Positions 59,883 through 64,000 of a stretch of 64,000 nt of DNA are shown piece after piece. The stretch spans positions 62,001 through 126,000 of the forward strand of contig NZ_FOFN01000004.1 in the NCBI RefSeq assembly GCF_900111025.1, given 5' to 3'. Source of the stretch: Hyunsoonleella jejuensis. Lineage in GTDB: Bacteria; Bacteroidota; Bacteroidia; Flavobacteriales; Flavobacteriaceae. The translations under genes and the position numbers were made by a program. How positions within the stretch are numbered: the first letter of the stretch is position 1; every line of letters begins with the position of its first letter. The notes beneath the pieces were generated by a model. It saw only the letters and a program-made list of their open reading frames with translations. It ran no database searches and was not told where the DNA came from.

Positions 59883-60065
59883 ATGGAACATCCATCTGTA
59901 AAAGTTAATTTTATTGGCAAAGAAGGAAACAAGTACCTCATTAAGTTTCCCGATTTAAAAATTCCTGTTTCAGTGAACAAAAACTTGTACGTAAAAATGT
60001 TAAATAGTGATATGTACGAGTTTATGAATTTACCCAAACAATATTCTAGAGTAAATTCGGCATAG
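59883..60065 (+). CDS. small conserved hypothetical protein
   Basis: This 60-residue basic protein (KVNFIGKEGNKYLIKFPDLK, MYEFMNLPKQYSRVNSA) has the composition of a real small protein and a following terminator. I do not recognise a family, though similar short proteins occur in flavobacteria. It probably forms a compact beta fold and is cytoplasmic. Its expression could come from the TlpA-like message or its own promoter. Confidence 0.55.
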   Translation: MEHPSVKVNFIGKEGNKYLIKFPDLKIPVSVNKNLYVKMLNSDMYEFMNLPKQYSRVNSA

Positions 60066-60099
60066 TTTTTAATATTTTACAAGCAAAGATTAAATGTAC

Positions 60100-60130
60100 A
60101 AGGTTGCCTTATAACTTGAAGGCAACCTTT
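60100..60130 (+). terminator. terminator after the small protein gene
   Basis: AAGGTTGCCTT-ATAACTTG-AAGGCAACCTT, an 11-base stem followed by TG, so the T-run is short. Confidence 0.75.
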
Positions 60131-60155
60131 GTGTTTTATTATGGCGTATTTCATA

Positions 60156-60163
60156 TATCTTTG
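60156..60163 (+). promoter_or_regulatory. -7 element (TATCTTTG) of trmD
   Basis: A perfect TAnnTTTG 17 bases before the ATG at 60180. It excludes the upstream ATG at 60129 as the start. Confidence 0.5.
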
Positions 60164-60179
60164 TGCTAATATTATTATC

Positions 60180-60857
60180 ATGAGAATAGATATCATTACT
60201 GTTTTACCAGAATTGTTGAAAAGCCCTTTTGAAGCTTCTATACTAAAGCGTGCTATTGAAGCTAATTTGGTAGAAATTCACTTCCACAATTTAAGAGATT
60301 ATACAACCGATAATTACAAATCGATTGACGACACTCAGTTTGGTGGTGGTGCAGGTATGGTAATGATGGTAGAGCCCATACATAAATGTATAAACAAGTT
60401 AACATCAGAGCGTGACTATGGAGAGATTATATATATGACACCAGACGGTGAAACGCTCAATCAAGGAATTGCAAATCAAATTTCAATTAAAGAAAACATC
60501 ATTATACTTTGCGGACATTATAAAGGTGTGGATCAGCGTGTAAGAGACCATTTAATAACCCGTGAAATTTCTATTGGAGATTACGTGCTTTCTGGTGGCG
60601 AATTAGCCGCTGCAGTGCTGTGCGATGCTGTTATTAGACTAATTCCAGGAGTTTTAGGTAATGAAACCTCTGCCCTAACCGATTCTTTTCAAGATAACTT
60701 ATTGGCACCGCCTATTTATACGAAGCCTAGGGAATATAATGGATGGAAAGTACCCGAACTATTGTTTAGCGGTAACTTACCAAAAATTGAGGAATGGCGC
60801 GAAGAACAAGCCTATAAACGCACAAAGGAGCGTCGCCCTGATTTGTTAGAAGATTAG
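60180..60857 (+). CDS. trmD: tRNA (guanine-N1)-methyltransferase
   Basis: This 225-residue SPOUT enzyme makes m1G37 in tRNA from SAM. It starts [20 protein letters not shown] and shows [17 protein letters not shown], the SAM knot regions [37 protein letters not shown] and [20 protein letters not shown], and the C-terminal [20 protein letters not shown]. Length is normal. I start at 60180; the longer frame from 60129 adds a leader across the promoter. rimM and rplS are not adjacent, unlike in E. coli. Confidence 0.96.
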   Translation: MRIDIITVLPELLKSPFEASILKRAIEANLVEIHFHNLRDYTTDNYKSIDDTQFGGGAGMVMMVEPIHKCINKLTSERDYGEIIYMTPDGETLNQGIANQISIKENIIILCGHYKGVDQRVRDHLITREISIGDYVLSGGELAAAVLCDAVIRLIPGVLGNETSALTDSFQDNLLAPPIYTKPREYNGWKVPELLFSGNLPKIEEWREEQAYKRTKERRPDLLED

Positions 60858-60874
60858 CCAAAACATTGAAATAA

Positions 60875-60910
60875 AAAAAACATAAGAACTTTAGAGTCCT
60901 TATGTTTTTT
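60875..60910. terminator. terminator between trmD and the M61 peptidase gene
   Basis: AAAACATAAG pairs with CTTATGTTTT around a loop with ACT/AGT, with an A-run and a T-run on either side. Confidence 0.85.
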
Positions 60911-60932
60911 AATATAAATCAGGCTATTAAAG

Positions 60933-62828
60933 CTATCCTTTTAACCACGCCTTTCTTAATGCAACTTGGGCATCGGTAGCGTTATCTTTTTCAATTAAAC
61001 CTTCTCCAGTGGTATAACCCTGTGTGGTCGTTGTTTTTATTACAATTTCTTCACCGTTTCTATCTAAAACCACTTCTATGTCTTTTCCTGGTTTCCACAT
61101 AAATACCTCTTGTAGCACTTGGTTTGCATTCATTAATGTTAATTCTGTACCATTTATAGATTTTATCACATCATTAGGTTGTGCACCTTGCTCCTCCCAA
61201 AAGCTGTTTTCTAGAACTGCGTCCGTAAAGAATATGGTTCCTTTTTGACCATCTCCGCTTACTATTGGACCATTATTCATCATAATGTAATTGGCCTTAA
61301 GTTTAGTTTCACCAATTTCTAAGCCCACTTTTTCAAAAAACTCATTATAGTTAATTGGTAAATCTCCAACAACATGTGTATTTAAAAACTCCCCAACCGA
61401 GGGATAAGTCATTGTAGTAATTTCAGCTATAAGCTTATCATCATCAAACGGTTTGTTTTTACCATATTTATTTGATAATTCTTTCATTAAAGACAAAATA
61501 CCACGGTTTCCGTTACTCTCCTCACGCATTAAAATATCAATGCACATACCTATTAAAGCTCCTTTTTGATATACGTTAATGTACTCTTTCTTGTAAGGGT
61601 CTTTCAACACGTTTTCGCTCATAATGGTAAAACTCATAGCATCATTATAACGCTTTGATGTTTGGATTTTGTCCATTATTTTATTGTAAAAATCTACTTT
61701 TTCAACCAATCCTTGGTCAACTTGAAATAATGTAGCGAAGTATTCTGTTACCCCTTCATACATCCAAAGGTGTTTTGAAAATGTAGGCGTATTATAATCA
61801 AAATAATGTACGTCTTCAGAATGTACACTTAATGGTGTAACAATATGAAAAAATTCATGGGACACTACATCAACCATACTTTCAGCCAGTGCATCCTTAT
61901 CCATTACTTCTGGTAAAACTACCACTGTAGACGTGTGGTGTTCTAAAGCTCCAAAACCTTTTGGCGAATCTTCTTTTCCTTCTGACAAATACAAATAAAT
62001 ATCATAACGCGTTGTGGCATTAATATCTCCCAAATACGCTTTTTGTGCTTTCATCATCTTATAAACTGTCTCTTTTAAAGATGCCGCAGTATGAACATTA
62101 TTTGGAGAGTAAACACTTAATACTATTTTAATATCACCAACTTGAAATTCCTCTACATCTAGATTACCGTACATCATGGGGTTGTCCGTAATATCAAAAT
62201 AACGTGATGCAGCGTAACTCGTTGTTATAAGTTTACCATCTTCACTTGTACGGGATGCTAAATTTTGTAACGCTGAAGTACGCACAAAATCAGCAGGAGC
62301 AGTAACATCAAGTTTATATTGATTGTTTTTAAGCGTATCAAAATAACCAATAAAACCATGCAAATTTAACACATAGTTCTCTGGCTCTATGTTAGTGCCA
62401 GAGGGAGAAAACGGCTGCTCGCCACCAATACCACCTTTTGACTCAATATCGTAAGTGTCGTTAACATAATAGGTAAGCTTGTCTAAGGCTTTTGCGTTTG
62501 CAATAGTCCACGTATTTTCATCGGTTTTAGTTACTGGCATTTCGTTACCATTATAATCAATAGCCTTAAAATCCTCAACATACTTTCCAAAATTACTTAC
62601 AGCGTATGTACCTTGAACAACTCTGGGCAATCTGTAGGTAACCGTTTCAACAGTAAATCGACCTGGGTTTATAGTAACTGGCGCCTTATCGTCCTCAACT
62701 TTAGACAAATCTATGTGAGAATCTATCGGCAAATTAACTGCCAAATCGTTTGCATTATTCTTTCCTGCTCCGCAGCTAAAAAGCATTAAACCTAAACAAG
62801 CCGATACTGCAAAAACTCTAATATTCAT
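60933..62828 (-). CDS. M61 family metallopeptidase lipoprotein (PDZ-containing)
   Basis: This 631-residue lipoprotein (VFAVSACLGLMLFSCGAG) belongs to the M61 glycyl-aminopeptidase family. The N-terminal beta domain is followed by the gluzincin catalytic region with zinc site VVSHEFFHIVTP (HExxH, about residue 322) and the third ligand in WMYEGVTEYFATLFQ. The C-terminus carries a PDZ-like domain (EQGAQPNDVIKSINGTEL). It cleaves N-terminal glycine or alanine in the periplasm or at the surface, consistent with peptide scavenging. A TATTTTTG element close upstream probably starts it. Confidence 0.93.
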   Translation of the reverse strand: MNIRVFAVSACLGLMLFSCGAGKNNANDLAVNLPIDSHIDLSKVEDDKAPVTINPGRFTVETVTYRLPRVVQGTYAVSNFGKYVEDFKAIDYNGNEMPVTKTDENTWTIANAKALDKLTYYVNDTYDIESKGGIGGEQPFSPSGTNIEPENYVLNLHGFIGYFDTLKNNQYKLDVTAPADFVRTSALQNLASRTSEDGKLITTSYAASRYFDITDNPMMYGNLDVEEFQVGDIKIVLSVYSPNNVHTAASLKETVYKMMKAQKAYLGDINATTRYDIYLYLSEGKEDSPKGFGALEHHTSTVVVLPEVMDKDALAESMVDVVSHEFFHIVTPLSVHSEDVHYFDYNTPTFSKHLWMYEGVTEYFATLFQVDQGLVEKVDFYNKIMDKIQTSKRYNDAMSFTIMSENVLKDPYKKEYINVYQKGALIGMCIDILMREESNGNRGILSLMKELSNKYGKNKPFDDDKLIAEITTMTYPSVGEFLNTHVVGDLPINYNEFFEKVGLEIGETKLKANYIMMNNGPIVSGDGQKGTIFFTDAVLENSFWEEQGAQPNDVIKSINGTELTLMNANQVLQEVFMWKPGKDIEVVLDRNGEEIVIKTTTTQGYTTGEGLIEKDNATDAQVALRKAWLKG

Positions 62829-62857
62829 TCTTTATTTTTTTAAATTTTTCATGACTT

Positions 62858-62865
62858 CAAAAATA
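62858..62865 (-). promoter_or_regulatory. -7 element (TATTTTTG, minus strand) of the M61 gene
   Basis: The complement CAAAAATA lies 29 bases before the ATG. No exact -33 element is seen. Confidence 0.45.
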
Positions 62866-62969
62866 AGAGGATACAAGCGCTTGTTTTCATAAGGTTATGT
62901 TAAAAGATACTACATACACTCAACAGCGGGTCTTTAGTGTTTTTTATTTGCTTTGAGTATATTCGCCCA

Positions 62970-63977
62970 ATGGAACAGCCTTTGGTTAGCATACTAACAC
63001 CATTTAAAAACACAGAGCGATTTTTAGATGAATGTTTGGGCTCTATTTTACAACAAACCTATACACATTGGGAATTGCTCATTATAGATGACCATTCTTC
63101 CGATGGAAGTTATAATTTGGTTGAAAATTTTGCAAAAAACGACTCTAGAATTAAATTGCTAAGCAATGATGGCCGCGGTATTATTGATGCGCTTAGACTT
63201 GCTTACAAGCAAAGTTCCGGCCAATTGATTACCAGGATGGACAGTGACGATATAATGCTACCAAATAAGCTGGAGATTTTGGTAAATAGCTTAAAAGGTT
63301 ATGGAAAAAAACACGTAGCTGTTGGGTTAGTGGAATATTTTAATGCTAACGGTGTTGGCGCTGGCTATAAAAGTTATGAGCTGTGGTTGAACAAATTGAC
63401 GAAAACTGGTGATAATTACAATGAAATTTATAAGGAATGTGTGATTCCTTCACCTTGTTGGATGATTTATAGAGAAGATTTAGATACTTGTGGTGCTTTT
63501 AACTCCAATGTATATCCCGAAGATTATGATTTAACATTTAGGTTTTACAAACATGGTTTTAAATGTATTCCTTGCGATAAGATTATTCACAAATGGCGGG
63601 ATTACAGCACCAGAACATCACGTACGCACGAACACTATGCACAAAACCACTTTACCACACTAAAAGTGCAACATTTTTTGGATATTGATTACAACAGCTC
63701 TAAAACTCTAGTAATTTGGGGTGCTGGCACAAAAGGAAAACTTATGGCGAACCTGTTTTTAGAACGCCATATTCCCTTTAAATGGATTTGCGATAACCCT
63801 AACAAAATTGGAAAAGATATTTACGGAAAACAACTATTGAATTTTGATGCACTTGCAACGATTAGCAACCCGCAAAGCTTAATAACCGTTGCTAATAAAC
63901 AAGCACAAAAAGAAATTAGGGTTTATTTAGATAATTTAAATTTAAAGCCCTTTAAAGACTATATTTTCTTTTGTTAA
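62970..63977 (+). CDS. family 2 glycosyltransferase with C-terminal Rossmann-like domain
   Basis: This 335-residue protein starts MEQPLVSILTPFKNTERFLD; an upstream ATG at 62937 adds an implausible leader across the likely TATATTCG promoter. The GT-A domain has IIDDHSSDGSYNLVENFAKN, TRMDSDDIMLPNKLEIL (the DxD-type metal site, about residue 90) and FNSNVYPEDYDLTFRFYKHG. Beyond about residue 245 it adds KTLVIWGAGTKGKLMANLFL and ICDNPNKIGKDIYGKQLL, a nucleotide-binding-like Rossmann domain as seen in sugar-processing proteins. The sugar and acceptor are unknown. It lies at the window edge, so linked polysaccharide genes may follow. Confidence 0.88.
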   Translation: MEQPLVSILTPFKNTERFLDECLGSILQQTYTHWELLIIDDHSSDGSYNLVENFAKNDSRIKLLSNDGRGIIDALRLAYKQSSGQLITRMDSDDIMLPNKLEILVNSLKGYGKKHVAVGLVEYFNANGVGAGYKSYELWLNKLTKTGDNYNEIYKECVIPSPCWMIYREDLDTCGAFNSNVYPEDYDLTFRFYKHGFKCIPCDKIIHKWRDYSTRTSRTHEHYAQNHFTTLKVQHFLDIDYNSSKTLVIWGAGTKGKLMANLFLERHIPFKWICDNPNKIGKDIYGKQLLNFDALATISNPQSLITVANKQAQKEIRVYLDNLNLKPFKDYIFFC

Positions 63978-64000
63978 GTTATTACTAGGAATAAAAAAAA

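Noticed and set aside
62873-62884. 12-bp palindrome ACAAGCGCTTGT between the M61 and glycosyltransferase genes
   Set aside because: A perfect 12-mer palindrome is expected many times by chance in 64 kb and nothing else supports it.

Overview
The window reads as a chromosomal segment of a flavobacterium (Bacteroidota, probably a marine member of the Flavobacteriaceae). The evidence is low GC, C-terminal type IX secretion (T9SS) sorting domains, lipoproteins with Bacteroidota-type lipoboxes, -7 promoter elements of the form TAnnTTTG (two with a matching -33 TTTG), almost no Shine-Dalgarno sequences, and families typical of the group (DUF1800/DUF1501 pairs, DUF6090, a RibB with a decayed cyclohydrolase half, M61 peptidase, LptF/G-type permease). 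No rRNA, CRISPR array, complete transposon or phage is present; there is one tRNA gene.

Layout. 1-5.6 kb: the 3' part of a Crp/Fnr regulator, a PepSY-like secreted protein, dnaK, a small lipoprotein with collagen-like triplets, and serine dehydratase. 5.7-9.7 kb: a three-gene secreted-protein operon (DUF1800, Tat-type DUF1501, T9SS protein). 9.8-20.9 kb: DinB, panB, an RluA-type pseudouridine synthase, aldehyde dehydrogenase, a minus-strand membrane sensor/histidine kinase operon, an Lrp regulator divergent from a Cys/Met-metabolism PLP enzyme, a YdjM-like protein and NhaC. 21-27.1 kb: an oxidative-stress block (2-Cys peroxiredoxin, thioredoxin, a small partner, KatG with an ankyrin protein, Tpx), interrupted by a DUF6090 gene flanked by structured repeats. 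27.1-34.3 kb: dgkA, ftsK, lolA, an LptF/G-type permease and ribB, an envelope and division cluster. 34.3-38 kb: a T9SS protein, a T9SS-domain remnant, a DegT-family aminotransferase, a structured repeat and a nitroreductase.

38.2-48.6 kb is the accessory part. Directly after tRNA-Ser(UGA) lies an apparent defence island. It holds McrB with an unusual domain inserted inside its AAA+ module, McrC, a frameshifted and truncated DUF2779 gene, and a 1601-residue protein joining a DnaQ-like exonuclease domain, a RecQ helicase and a UvrD/Rep-type helicase. About 740 bases without an intact gene follow, including a decayed coding remnant. This is the most likely place for a less-described anti-foreign-DNA system.

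48.6-64 kb returns to ordinary genome: a TlpA-like lipoprotein, pheT, a large choice-of-anchor D lipoprotein, PAP2 phosphatase, DUF2007, an ABC-F protein with an odd second ATP site, a TlpA-like protein lacking its CxxC, trmD, an M61 peptidase, and a glycosyltransferase fused to a Rossmann-like domain. Coordinates and translations were read by eye; family names are recognition from sequence, not search results.
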